From positions 62,001-126,000 of the forward strand of contig JADFTS010000035.1 in the NCBI GenBank assembly GCA_015680905.1: DNA of 64,000 nucleotides, read 5' to 3'. Position numbers and translations under genes: made by a program. Shown here in pieces: positions 23,957 through 36,327 of this stretch; within the stretch, counting starts at the first letter, position 1; each line of letters starts with the position of its first letter. The stretch comes from Coptis chinensis. Its lineage: Eukaryota > Streptophyta > Magnoliopsida > Ranunculales > Ranunculaceae. The notes beneath the pieces were generated by a model. It was given only the letters and a program-made list of their open reading frames with translations, did no database searches and was not told the origin of the DNA.

Positions 23957-25485
23957 TCTGCTCAAATACAGTCGTGTGCAATACTCTATAAGCTCCACAC
24001 AGCTTCCACTAATGAAGTTTGCACCATCAATTCAGAATATAAGTGTTGGTCTAACTACCTTGTGAAACATTTTTCCATATGTTCTACCTCATTACAAAGC
24101 CACGATCTACATCTAGGAAATCTTAAGTTAAAAAACCCATCTTGAAAGACTTAACTTTTCAAGTACATACCACGTAGGAGTGTCCAGACAAAAGCACATG
24201 TCCAATTTATTGTGCTATCTCTTTCCTATTGTGTGATATTTGTTTGTTATCATTGATTGGTGTAATATTTTTAACTTTCTTTTGACATGTTGCATATTGT
24301 GCTCGACACACTTTTCGCCGCAGTGTTGGCTGAATTTTTTCTCAAGCTTCACAGGTATTTTCTTTCTTCATCACTTGACATTTTGTGAGAAAGCATCCTT
24401 CTGTTTGGGGGTGGTAAGAATTGGAAGCAAAATTTACGCAGTTTTTAGGTTGTATATAGCTTCTTTATGAATAAGTGTACTTAGTGACAAAGTCTTGTTT
24501 CCTTTTCAATGATGAAAATTGTCTAGAAATCTCACACTAGTATTCAAATTAGGATTTCTTCTTAGAAACTTAATATAATATGTACGCAATATTTTTACAT
24601 CTTTTCTTGAACATTCATGCACGGAGTATCATTGACAACACATTGTATACATTTTCCAGGTTTCAAATACCGACATGATCATGTCAAGGATATTTTATGT
24701 GATGCATTTTGGAAGGCTGGAGTACAAGTGAAGAAAGAGGCTCCCGTGAATTTTTTCACTAATCCGAATGGGGGAAGATTAACACTTCGGCCTGTGGATG
24801 TATTGATCTAAAGTTGGTTTGAGGGGAGACATGCGTGTTTTGATGTAACTGGAGCCTCTCCATTGGTAGGGCTTGGGAATGGAGTATTTGAGTTGGGAGA
24901 AGCAACTAATAGAGAAGCAGAGGGAAGATTTGGAAACACGAGGAGGCTTGTAAAGCTAACCAGCATTGTTTCATTCCGTTCAATTTTGACACTTTTGGTT
25001 TCTTGGCACAACAATCTGTTAAGCTCCTTAAGTGTCTGCAGAAAGTTATGGACTGCAACCTAATGACAGCTGGTTCTAACGAGTTTGTATTCAGGAGAAA
25101 ATGATTTGTCGTTCAGAAAGGACTTGCGTCACAGCTTGTTGCACGCTTGTCCTAATTATTTGTAAAACTCGTTATCATTATCAATAAAAATTTCCACTTA
25201 AAAAACAACAACAACAACAACAATATTTTCTTTTATTCGAAGAGTATATACTACAAAGAAAAAAAAATACTTTTATTCGAAGAGTATATACTATAAATAA
25301 AAAAATAAAAAATAACAACAACAAAAACAACAACATTTTCTTTTATTCGAAGAGTATATACTTTAAAAAAAAAACCAACATCATTTTTTTTTCGTAGATT
25401 ATCCACTACAAAAAAATAAAAATAAAAACCCCTTTAAAAATAAAACAAATCAAAATCTCACAAAAGCAAAGCTAACTGAAGTTAT
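23957..25485 (+). repeat. Array unit 3
   Basis: Complete unit of about 1529 bp with coding-derived part from 24617. Confidence 0.85.
24617..25155 (+). pseudogene. Restriction-like endonuclease domain remnant, unit 3
   Basis: Reads MHGVSLTTHCIHFPG to LTLRPVDVLI, then a stop. A later part continues in other frames. At the site where most units have TGA after SVKLLK this unit has TGT, so the stop there is not universal. Confidence 0.5.
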
Positions 25486-27007
25486 TCTGCTCAAATACAG
25501 TCGCATGCAATACTCTATAAGCTCTAAACAGCTTCCACTATTAAAGTTTACGCCATCAATTCAGAATATACGTGTTGGTCTAACTACTTTGTGAAACATT
25601 CTTCCATATGTTCTACCTCATTACAAAGCCACGATCTTCGTCTAGAAAATCTGAAGTTAAAAAACCAATCTTGAAAAAATTAACTTTTCACGTACATACC
25701 ATGTAGGAGTGTCCAGACAAAAGCACATGTCTCATTTGGTGTGCTATCTCTTTCATATTGTGTGATATTTGTTTGTTTTCATTGATTGGTGTGATATTTT
25801 TAACTTTCTTTTGACATGTTGCATATTGTGCTCGACACACTTTTCATCGCAGTGTTGGCTGAATTTTTTCTCAAGCTTCACAGGTATTTTCTTTCTTCAT
25901 CTCTTGACATTTTGAGGAGAAAGCATCCTTTTATTTGGGGGTGGTAAGAACTTGAAGAAAAATTTACACAGTTTTTAGGTTGTATATAGCTTCTTTATGA
26001 ATAAGTGTACTTAGTGACAAAGTCTTCTTTCCTTTTCTATGATGAAAATTGTCTAGAAATCTCACACTAGTATTCGAATTAGGATTTCTTCTTAGAAACT
26101 TAATATAATATATACGCAATAGTTTTTACATCTTTTCTTGAACATTCATGCACGGAGTATCATTGACAACACATTGTATACATTTTCCATGTTTCAAATA
26201 CCGACATGATCATGTCAAGGATATTTTATGTGATGTATTTCGGAGGGCTGGAGTACAAGTGAAGAAAGAGGCTCCCATGAATTTTTTCACTGATCCGAAT
26301 GGGGGAAGATTAACACTTCGGCCTGTGGATGTATTGGTCTACAGTTGGTTTGAGGGGAGGCATGCGTGTTTTGATGTAACTGGAGCCACTCCGTTGGTAG
26401 GGCTTGGGAATGGAGTATTTGAGTTGGGAGAAGCAACTAATAAAGCAGCAACAGGGAAGATTTGGAAACATGAGGAGGCTTGTAAAGCTAACCAGCATTG
26501 TTTCATTCCGTTCAATTTCGACACTTTTGGTTTCTTGGCACAATAATATGTTAAGCTCCTTAAGTGATTGCAGAAAGTTATGGACTACAACCTAATGACA
26601 GCTAGTTCTAACGAGTTTGTATTCAGGATGATAGGATTTGTCATTCAGAAAGGACTTGTGTCACAGCTTGTTGCACGCTTGTCCTAATTATTTGTAAAAC
26701 ACATTATCATTATCAATAAAATTTCCACTTAAAAAACAACAACAACAACAACAACATTTTCTTTTATTCGGAGAGTATATACTACAAAAAAAATTAAAAA
26801 AAAAATCTTTCATTTGAAGAGTATATAATATAAATAAAAAAATAAAAAAAATAACAACAACATTTTCTTTTATTCGTAAAGTATATAGTATATACTACAA
26901 AAAACAATTATTAAAAAAATAAAAATAAACACACACACACACACACACACACACTTTTAAAATAAAACAAAACAAAATCAACCAAAAGCAAAGCTAACTG
27001 AACTTAT
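25486..27007 (+). repeat. Array unit 4
   Basis: Complete unit of about 1522 bp. Its tail holds a (CA)n tract at 26928-26954, similar to the one at 23872, so the two tails may be recent copies of each other. Confidence 0.85.
26148..26687 (+). pseudogene. Restriction-like endonuclease domain remnant, unit 4 (132 codons open)
   Basis: One of the best preserved copies: open from MHGVSLTTHCIHFPC through RPVDVLVYSWFEGRHACFDV to FDTFGFLAQ, then TAA. RHD, R-P-V-D and D-V-T are all present. The C-terminal quarter lies beyond the stop. Confidence 0.55.
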
Positions 27008-28558
27008 TCTCGCTTCAAAAACAAGTGCAATACTCTATAAGCTCCAAACAACTTCCGCTATTGAAGTTTGCGCCATCAATTCAGAATATAAGTGTTGGTC
27101 TAACTACCTTGTGAAACATTCTTCCATATGTTCTACCTCATTACAAAGCCACGATCTTCGTCTAGAAAATCTGAAGTTAAAAAACCCATCTTGAAAAAAT
27201 TAACTCTTCACGTACATACCACGTAGGAGTGTCCAGACAAAAGCACATGTCCCATTTTTTGTGATATCTCTTTCCTATTGTGTTATATTTGTTTGTTATC
27301 ATTGATTAGTGTGATATTTTTAACTTTCTTTTGACATGTCGCATATTGTGCTCGACACACTTTTTGCCGCAGTGTTGGCTGAATTTTTTCTCAAGCTTCA
27401 CAAGTATTTTCTTTCTTCATCTCTTGACATTTTGAGGAGAAAGCATCCTTCTGTTTGGGGGTGGTAAGAACTTGAAGCAAAATTTACGTAGTTTTTAGGT
27501 TGTATATAGCTTCTTTATGAATAAGTGTACTTAGTGGCAAAGTCTTGTTTCCTTTTCTATGATGAAAATTGTCTACAAATCTCACACTAGTATTCAAATT
27601 AGGATTTCTTCTTCGAAACTTAATATAATATGTACGCAACAATGTTTACATCTTTTCTTGAACATTCATGCACGGAATATCATTGACAACACATTGTATA
27701 CATTTTTCAGGTTTAAAATACCGACATGATTATGTCAAGGATATTTTATGTGATGCATTTTAAAAGGCTGGAGTACAAGTGGAGAAAGAGGCTCCCGTGA
27801 ATTTTTTCACTGATCCAATTAGGGAAAGATTAACACTTCGGCCTCTGGATGTGTTGATCTACAGTTGGTTTGAGGGGAGACATGCGTGTTTTGATGTAAC
27901 TAGAGCCTCTCCGTTGGTAGGGCTTGGGAATGGAGTATTTGAGTTGGGAGAAGCAGCTAATAGAGCAGCAGCAGGGAAGATTTGGAAACACGAGGAGGCT
28001 TGTAAAGCTAACCAGCATTGTTTCATTCCGTTCAGTTTCTACACTTTTGGTTTCTTGGCACAACAATCTGTTAAGCTTCTGAAGTGATTGCAAAAAGTTA
28101 TGGACTGCAACCTATTGACAGTTAGTTCTAACGAGTTTGTATTCCGGAGGATAGGATTTGTCGTTCAGAAAGGATTGCATCACAGCTTGTTGCACGCTTT
28201 TCCTAATTATTTGTATAACTCGTTATCATTATCAATAAAATTACTACTTAAAAACAACAACAACAACAACAACAACAACAATTTTTTTTTATACTAAAAA
28301 AAAAAAAAAAAAAAAAATCTTTTCTTCGAAGAGTATACTATAAATAAAAAAATAAAAAATAACAACAACAAAAACAACAACATTTTCTTTTATTCGAATA
28401 GTATATACTACAAAAAAACTATAAAAAAATAAAAAATAAAATAAAAAAACATCATCATTTTCTTTTTTCGTAGATTATCCACTACAAAAAAAATAATAAA
28501 AACCCTTTAAAAATAAAACAAATCAAAATCTCACAAAAGCAAAGTTAACTGAACTTAT
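27008..28558 (+). repeat. Array unit 5
   Basis: Complete unit of about 1551 bp. Its first bases differ from the others (TCTCGCTTCAAAAACAAG instead of TCTGCTCAAATACAGTCG). Confidence 0.85.
27668..28206 (+). pseudogene. Restriction-like endonuclease domain remnant, unit 5
   Basis: An early stop lies near FWRAGV, but a frame of 102 codons from 27779 covers EAPVNFFTDP, RPLDVLIYSW, the D-V-T region and SVKLLK. Confidence 0.5.
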
Positions 28559-28657
28559 TCTGCTCAAATACAGTCGCGTGCAATACTCTATAAGCTCTTA
28601 ACATATTCCACTATTGAAGTTTGCGCCATCAATTCAGAATATATGTGTTGGTCTAAC

Positions 28658-29095
28658 CAAGGCCATAAATATCGATCGCTTTATCGAAAAATTGCCGATA
28701 TATATCGTTTTTTCAACAATCCAACTTCGAAAAATCTAAAATATCGGCTCCGAAAATTTAATATTTTTTAAACAGATATATATCGGTAAAACAGATATAA
28801 AGATATATATCGACGATATATTCCGACATATTTCGACATATTTGATATATATCGTTTGACTTTGTTGGACAGTTTGACTTTTGACCGATTTTGTTGACTG
28901 TTGACCGATATATCCCGATATATATAATGATATATATCGGTGATATTTCCGATATATCCCGATTTTTTGATTTGTCTTAATATTATCACCAAAATAGGCA
29001 AAAACGATATATCGATCCGACATATCAATATATTCGATATATATCTTTTTTTGGCCCCTCCAATATATCCTAATATCCCAAAAAATTGGGACTTT
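28658..29095. mobile_element. ATATATCG-rich MITE in unit 6
   Basis: A 438-bp insert flanked by the 8-bp duplication GGTCTAAC (28650-28657 and 29096-29103). It is full of CGATATATATCG-like palindromes. The ends (CAAGGCCATAAAT and ATTGGGACTTT) are only weakly inverted. The 8-bp duplication suggests a hAT-type origin. It encodes nothing recognisable. Confidence 0.65.
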
Positions 29096-29665
29096 GGTCT
29101 AACTACCTTGTGAAACATTCTTCCATATGTTCAACCTCATTACAAAGCCACGATCTTCATCTAAGAAATCTGAAGTTAAAAACCAATCTTGAAAAAATTA
29201 ACTTTTCACGTACACACCACGTAGGAGTGTCAAGACAAAAGCACATGTCGCATTTGGAGTGCTATCTCTTTCTTATTGTGTGATATTTGTTTGTTTTCAT
29301 TGATTGGTGTGATATTTTTAACTTTCCTTTGACATGTTGCATATTGTGCTCGACACACTTTTCGCAACAATGTTGGCTGAATTTTTTCTCAAGCTTCACA
29401 GGTATTTTCTTTCTTCATCTCTTGACATTTTGAGGAGAAAGCATCCTTCTGTTTGGGGGTGGTAAGAACTTGAAGCAAAATTTCCGCAGTTTTTAGATTG
29501 TATATAGCTTCTTTATGAATAAGTGTACTTAGTGACAAAGTCTTGTTTCCTTCTCTATGATGAAAATTATCTAGAAATCTCACACTAGTATTCGAATTAG
29601 GATTTCTTCTTAGAAACTTAATATAATATGTACGCAATAGTTTTTACATCTTTTCTTGAACATTC

Positions 29666-30200
29666 ATGCACGGAGTATCATTGACAACACATTGTATACA
29701 TTTTCCAGGTTTCAAATACCGACATGATCATGTCAAGAATATTTTATGTGATGCATTTTGGAGGGCTAGAGTACAAGGGAAGAAAGAGACTCCCGTGAAT
29801 TTTTTCACTGATCCGAATGGGGAAGATTAACACTTCGGCCTGTGGATGTATTGATCAACAAATGGTTTGAGGGGAGGCATGCGTGTTTTGATGTAACTGG
29901 AGCCTTTCTGTTGGTAGGGCTTAGGAATGGAGTATTTGAGTTGGGAGAAGCAGCTAATAGAGCAGTAGCAGGGAAGATTTGGAAACACGAGGAGCCTTGT
30001 AATGTTAACCAGCATTGTTTCATTCCGTTCAGTTTTGACACTTTTGGTTTCTTTGCACAACAATCTGTGAAGCTCCTTAAGTGATTGCAGAAAGTTATGG
30101 ACTGCAACCTAATGATAGCTGGTTCTAACGAGTTTGTATTCAGGTGGATAGGATTTGCCATTCATAAAGGATTTGCGTCACAGCTGCACGCTTGTCCTAA
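29666..30200 (+). pseudogene. Restriction-like endonuclease domain remnant, unit 6
   Basis: Readable throughout with one frame change near the middle. A frame of 80 codons from 29842 covers MDVLINKWFEGRHACFDVTG to SVKLLK. Confidence 0.5.
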
Positions 30201-30501
30201 TTATTTGTAAAACTCGTTATCATTATCAATAAAATTTTCACTTAAAAACAACAACAACAACAACAACATTTTCTTTTATTCGAAGAGTATATAATACTAC
30301 AAAAAAAAAAGAAAAAAAATCTTTTATTCGAATAGTATATACTATAAATAAAAAAATAAAAAAATAACAACAACAAAAACAACAACATTTTCTTTTATTC
30401 GAAGAGTATAAAGCATACAAAACAAAAAAAAAAAAAAAAAAAAACTCGTTTAAAAATAAAACAAATCAAAATCTCATAAAAGCTAAGCTAACTAAACTTA
30501 T

Positions 30502-32026
30502 TCTGCTCAAATACAGTCGTGTGCAATACTCTATAAGCTCCAAACAGATTCCACTATTGAAGTTTGCGCCATCAATTCAGAATATATGTGCTGGTCTAAC
30601 TACCTTGTGAAACATTCTTCCATATGTTCTAACACATTACAAAGCCATGATTTTCGTCTAGGAAATCTGAAGTTAAAAAACCCATCTTGAAAAAATTAAC
30701 TTTTCACGTACATACCACATAGGAGTGTCTAGACAAAAGCACATGTCCCATTTGTTGTGCTATCTCTTTCCTATTATGTGATATTTGTTTGTTTTCATTG
30801 ATTGGGGTGATATTTTTAACTTTCTTTTGACATATTGCATATTGTGCTCGACACACATTTCGCCGCAGTGTTGGCTGAATTTTTTCTTATGCTTCACAGG
30901 TACTTTCTTTCTTCATCTCTTGACATTTTAAGGAGAAATCATCCTTCTATTTGGGGGTGGTAAGAACTTGAAGCAAAATTTACACAGTTTTTAGGTTGTA
31001 TATAGCTTCTTTATGAATAAGTGTACTTAGTGACAAAGTCTTGTTTCCTTTTCTATGATGAAAATTGTCTAGAAATCTCACACTAGTATTCGAATTAGGA
31101 TTTCTTCTTACAAACTTAATATAATATGTACGCAATAGTTTTTACATCTTTTCTTCAACATTCATGCACGGAGTATCATTGACATCACATTGTATACATT
31201 TTCCCGGTTTCAAATAACGACATGATCATGTCAAGGATATTTTATGTGATGCATTTTGGAGGGCTGGAGTACAAGTGAAGAAAGAGGCTCCCGTGAATTT
31301 TTTTACTAATCCGAGTGGGGAAAAATTAACACTTCGGCCTATGGATGTATTAGTCTACAGTTGGTTTGAGGGAGGCATGCATGTTTTTTATGTAACTGGA
31401 GCCTCTCCGTTGGCTGGGCTTGGGAATGGAGTATTTGAGTTGGGAGAAGCAGCTAATAGAGCAGTAGCTGGGAAGTTTTGGAAAACAGGGAGGATTGTAA
31501 AGCTAACCAGCATTCTTTCATTCCGTTCGGTTTCGACACTTTTGGTTTCTTGGCACAACAATCTGTTAAGCTCCTTAAGTGATTGCAGAAAGTTATGGAT
31601 TGCAACCTAATGACAGCTGGTTCTAACGAGTTTGTATTTAGGAGGATATGATTTGTCGTTCAGAAAGGACTTGCGTTACATCTTGTTGCACGCTTGTCCT
31701 AATTATTTGTAAAACTCGTTATCATTATCAATAAAATTTCAACTTAAAAAACAACAACAACAATATTTTCTTTTATTCGAAGAGTATATTCTACAAAAAA
31801 AAATCTTTTATTCGAAGAGTATATACTATAAATAAAAAAAATTAAAAATAATAACAACAAAAACAACAACATTTTCTTTTATTCGGAGAGTATATACTAC
31901 AAAAAAAACTATAAAAAAAAATCATCATTTTCTTTTTTTCGTAGATTATCTACTACAAAAAAAAATAAAACTCTTTAAAAATAAAACAAATCAAAATCTC
32001 CCAAAAGCAAAGCTAACTGAACTTAT
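30502..32026 (+). repeat. Array unit 7
   Basis: Complete unit of about 1525 bp. Confidence 0.85.
31164..31702 (+). pseudogene. Restriction-like endonuclease domain remnant, unit 7
   Basis: The RHD site is altered (TAACGACATGATC). A frame of 111 codons from 31275 covers EAPVNFFTNP and RPMDVLVYSW; a one-base loss near EGGMHVF shifts the following part. Confidence 0.5.
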
Positions 32027-33587
32027 TCTGCTCAAATACAGTCGCGTGCAATACTCTATAAGCTCCAAACAGCTTTCACTATTGAAGTTTCCGCCTTCAA
32101 TTCAGAATATACGTGTTGGTCTAACTAGCTTGTGAAACATTCTTCCATATGTTCTACCTCATTACAAAGCCACGATCTTCGTCAAGGAAATCTGAAGTTA
32201 AAAAACCCATCTTGAAAAAATTAACTTTTCACGTACATACCACGTAAGAGTGTCCAGACAAAAGCACATGTCTCATTTGGTGTGCTATCTCTTTCCTATT
32301 GTGTGATACTTGTTTGTTTTCATTGATTGGTGTGATATTTTTAACTTTCTTTTGACATGTTACATATTGTGCTCGACACACTTTTTGCCGCAGTGTTCGC
32401 TGAATTTTTTCTCATGCTTCATAGGTATTTTCTTTCTTCATCTCTTGACATTTTGAAGAGAAAGCATCCTTTTGTTTGTGGGTGGTAAGAACCTGAAGCA
32501 AAATTTACGCAATTTTTACGTTGTATAAAGCTTCTTTATGAATTAGTGTACTTAGTGACAAAGTCTTGTTTTCTTTTATATGGTGAAAAAATTGTCTAGA
32601 AATCTCACACTAGTATTCGAATTAGGATTTCTTATTAGAAACTTAATATAATATGTACGCAATAGTTTTTACATCTTTTCTTGAACATTCATGCACGGAG
32701 TATCATTGACAGCACATTGTATACATTTTTCAGGTTTCAAATACCGATATGATCATGTCAAGGATATTTTATGTGATGCATTTTGGAGGGCAGAAGTACA
32801 AGTGAAGAAAGAGGCTCCCATGAATTTTTTCACTAATCCGAATGGGGGAAGATTAACACTTCAGCCTGTGGATGTATTGGTCTAAAGTTGGTTTGTGTGG
32901 TGGCATGCGTGTTTTGATGTAACTGGAGCCTCTCCGTTGGTACGGTTCCGGAATGGAGTATTTGAGTTGGGAAAAGCAGCTAATAAGGCAGCAGCAAGTA
33001 ATATTTAAAAACACGAGGAGGCTTGTAAAGTTAACCAGCATTGTTTGATTCTGTTCAGTTTCGACACTTTTGGTTTCTTGCCACAACAATATGTTAAGCT
33101 CCTTAAGTGATTGCAGAAAGTTATGGACTGCAACCTAATGACAGGTGGTTCGAACGAGTTTGTATTCAGGAGGATAGGATTTGCCGTTCAGAAAGGACTT
33201 GAGTCACAGCTTGTTGCACGCTTGTCCTAATTATTTGTAAAACTCATTATCATTATCAATAAAATTTCCACTTAAAAAACAACAACAACAAAATTTTCTT
33301 TTATTCGAAGAGTATATACTACAAAAAAAACAAAAAACAAAAATAAAAAAACATTTTCTTTTATTCGATGAGTATATACTATAAATAAAAAAAATAACAA
33401 CAATAAAAACTACAATATTTTCTTTTATTCGAAGAGTATATACTACAAAAAAACTATAAAAAAAAATAAAAATAAATAAAACATCATCATTTTCTTTTTT
33501 CCTTAGGTTATTATCCACTACAAAAAAAAACCACTTTAAAAATAAAACAAATCAAAATCTAACAAAAGCAAATCTAACTGAACTTAT
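32027..33587 (+). repeat. Array unit 8
   Basis: Complete unit of about 1561 bp. Confidence 0.85.
32691..33230 (+). pseudogene. Restriction-like endonuclease domain remnant, unit 8
   Basis: Open from MHGVSLTAHCIHFSG to LTLQPVDVLV (64 codons), then a stop. The R of R-P-V-D is Q here. The rest is more diverged than in other units. Confidence 0.5.
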
Positions 33588-34251
33588 TATGTTCAAATAC
33601 AGTCGCGAGCACTACTCTATAAGCTACAAACATCTTCCACTATTGAAGTTTGCGCTATCAATTCAGAATATACGTGTTGGTCTAACTACCTTGTGAAACA
33701 TTCTTCCATATGTTCTACCTCATTACAAAGCCATGATCTTCATCAAGGAAATCTGAAGTTAAAAAACCTATCTTGAAAAAATTAACTTTTCATGTACATA
33801 CCACGTAAGAGTGTCCAGACAAAAGCACATGTCTCATTTGGTGTGCTATCTCTTTCCTATTGTGTGATATTTGCTTGTTTTCATTGATTGGTGTCATATT
33901 TTTAACTTTCTTTTGACATTTTGCATATTGTGCTCAACACACTTTTTGCCGCAGTGTTAGCTGAATTTTTTCTCAAGCTCCACAAGTATTTTCGTTCTTC
34001 ATCTCTTGACATTTTGAGGAGAAAGCATCCTTCTGTTTGGGGGTGGTAAGAACCTGAAGCAAAATTTACGCAGTTTTTAGGTTGTATAGAGCTTCTTTAT
34101 GAATAGGTGTACTTAGTGACAAAGTCTTGTTTCCTTTTCTATGATGAAAAATTTGTCTATAAATCTCACACTAGTATTCGAATTAGGATTTCTTCTTAGA
34201 AACATAATATAATATGTATGCAATAGTTTTTACATCTTTTCTTGAACATTC

Positions 34252-36212
34252 ATGCACGGAGTATCATTGACAGTACATTGTATAAATTTTCCAGGTTTCA
34301 AATACCGACATGATCATTTCAAGGATATTTTATGTTATGCATTTTGGAGGGTTGGAGTACAAGTGAAGAAAGAGGCTTTCGTGAATTTTTTTCACTGATC
34401 CGAATGAGAGAAGATTAATGATCTTAACACTTTTCAATGTTTTTAGAAGTTGACTTACTACGTGCTAAAACTCAATAATTCCTTACTCACTGTTTTTTTT
34501 TTTCTTTTAGAATGTCAATCTAGTTCGAGTAGGGATTTCGTTCTAACTTCTAAGACAAGAATCTAAATGGTCACAACTGAAATCTATACCTTGAAGAAGT
34601 AAGTGAGAAGGATTTGATAGATAGTTTTTTTTTTTTACACAAGTTATCTAAAATTTGTAAGTTTGTTTATAGTTAAATGAAAGAGAGAGAAAGATAGGGA
34701 AGGATTAATCCTACTCATGCAAGGCCTAGCTACAAGTCTTTTAGAAACAGGTCACTACCATCTCAAATCCCTAACATAATATACCTATCTCTAAACATAT
34801 CATGCTAGCATGTAGAATTGAAATGATATTTCATCTCTAAAATATCATTCCAACTCCTAGTTCTACTTTACAACAATTTATCAGATATTTGTCAATCTCT
34901 GTCATTTTAGGACAGGATAAAAAATAGAACCTAAGTCTTTTAAGTAGTGATTTTGGAATCCTAAATTTGTAGCCTGATCCTCACATGAGCATCATTAACC
35001 TTCCCCTTGGGAGAGTTTTAGCTCATGATCTTAGGATTTGATTAAAACTACAAGTAAGATAAGTAAAAAGAGATAGAAAGAAGAAATGAATACAAAACCC
35101 ACTAATTACCTAAGGAAAACAGAAGTTTTTATTGAAGAACTAGAAGGTGTAGTCCTCCATTAAAAACTAAAAACTAAAAACTAAAAGTAAAGACATGGAA
35201 GTAAATGAAAAGTAAAAGTCAAGGAATTAAAAGCTAGCTAACTCCCAAAATCAGCCCCCCTTTACATAAGAGAGCCTTTATCTCTTCTCCCACGTGAAAC
35301 ACTCTCCTTTCATTTATTTTTCACGTATCCACAACTAACCCCCATTTTGACACCTTTTATTTTTTTAGATAATCATCACCTAAATCCAACCAACTCATTA
35401 ACTTCATGCAAGGTGTCAAATTTGCACCAATTATTTGCACCTTTGTCTGGACTTGCATGATGACTCATCAAATCTTATGGGCCCGCCTAGTGGGTCAACA
35501 TGCAGTGTCCAGTGGCAGTCCGGTCTTTTGGCATTTTTACAACTTCCTGCCTATGCGTAGAGTTCGTCGCACTGATCGTCGGAGCAGCTCACTCGTCGCA
35601 TTCGGAGTCCTGGTTCAAGAGATATTAGCTTCAGAAGTTTGACGCTTCTGTGCACGTAATCCCGTTTCTGACTAGATTCTGTATTATTTGAGTCTTTGGG
35701 CTTTAGTCCGGATTTGTTGGGCTTCACATGGGCTTGATCGGAAGGCATGTGTATACTCCCTATTCTGTGCTTAAATGTTGGCTTTATAATAATTTTACAT
35801 TAGTTGCTCTAACCCGCAAAAGCACTTAAGATGCGATTATTTCATGATTATTAAGCACAAAATTGACCTAAATGTTATGTCTCTACAGGTTTTTATAATA
35901 CAGTTTTGGGTGCTTATCAATTAACACTTCGGCCTGTGGTATATTGGTCTACAGTTGGTTTGAGGGGAGGCATGCGCGTTTTGATGTAATTGGAGCATCT
36001 CCGTTGGTAGGGATTGGGAATGGTGTATTTGAGTTGGGAGAAGCAGCTAATAGAGCAGCAGTAGGGATGATTTGGAAACACGAGGAGGCTTGTAAAGCTA
36101 ACCAGCTTTGTTTCATTCCATTCAGTTTCGACACTTTTGGTTTCTTGGCACAACAATCTGTTAAGCTCCTTGAGTGATTGCAGAAAGTTATGGACTGCAA
36201 CCTAATGACAAC
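34252..36212 (+). pseudogene. Restriction-like endonuclease domain remnant, unit 9, interrupted
   Basis: The left part is 34252-34418 and the right part 35925-36212. The right part has an open frame of 77 codons from 35944 with the ARFDVIG region (D-V-I instead of D-V-T). The last ~40 codons are deleted. Confidence 0.5.
34419..35919. mobile_element. Solo LTR inside array unit 9
   Basis: A 1501-bp insert that starts TG, ends CA and is flanked by the 5-bp duplication ATTAA (34414-34418 and 35920-35924). There is no internal region. Read on the minus strand it begins TGATAAGCACCCAAAAC, similar to the first bases of the Athila-like LTR at 7730, so it may be a Ty3/gypsy LTR inserted in minus orientation. 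Confidence 0.75.
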
Positions 36213-36327
36213 ATCATCATTTTCTTTTTATTCGTAGATTATCCACTAAAAAAAAAAAAATAAAAATAAAATCCTTTAAAAATAAAACAAATTAAAATCT
36301 CACAAAAGCAAAGCTAACTGAACTTAT

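Larger units (their letters stand above)
28559..30501 (+). repeat. Array unit 6 (split by a MITE)
   Basis: The unit is 1943 bp long because a 438-bp element (28658-29095) sits in its leader. Without it and its target duplication the length is normal. Confidence 0.85.
33588..36327 (+). repeat. Array unit 9 (split by a solo LTR, tail shortened)
   Basis: A 1501-bp solo LTR interrupts the coding-derived part. After the LTR the unit runs to 36212, where it jumps from the middle of the coding-derived part into the last tail subrepeat, so about 300 bp are missing. Confidence 0.85.

Noticed and set aside
28736-29118. Minus-strand frames of about 95-116 codons rich in I, Y and S
   Set aside because: They are translations of the ATATATCG palindromes of the MITE.
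35406-35748. Frames of 65-78 codons on both strands within array unit 9
   Set aside because: They lie inside the solo LTR, which is non-coding.
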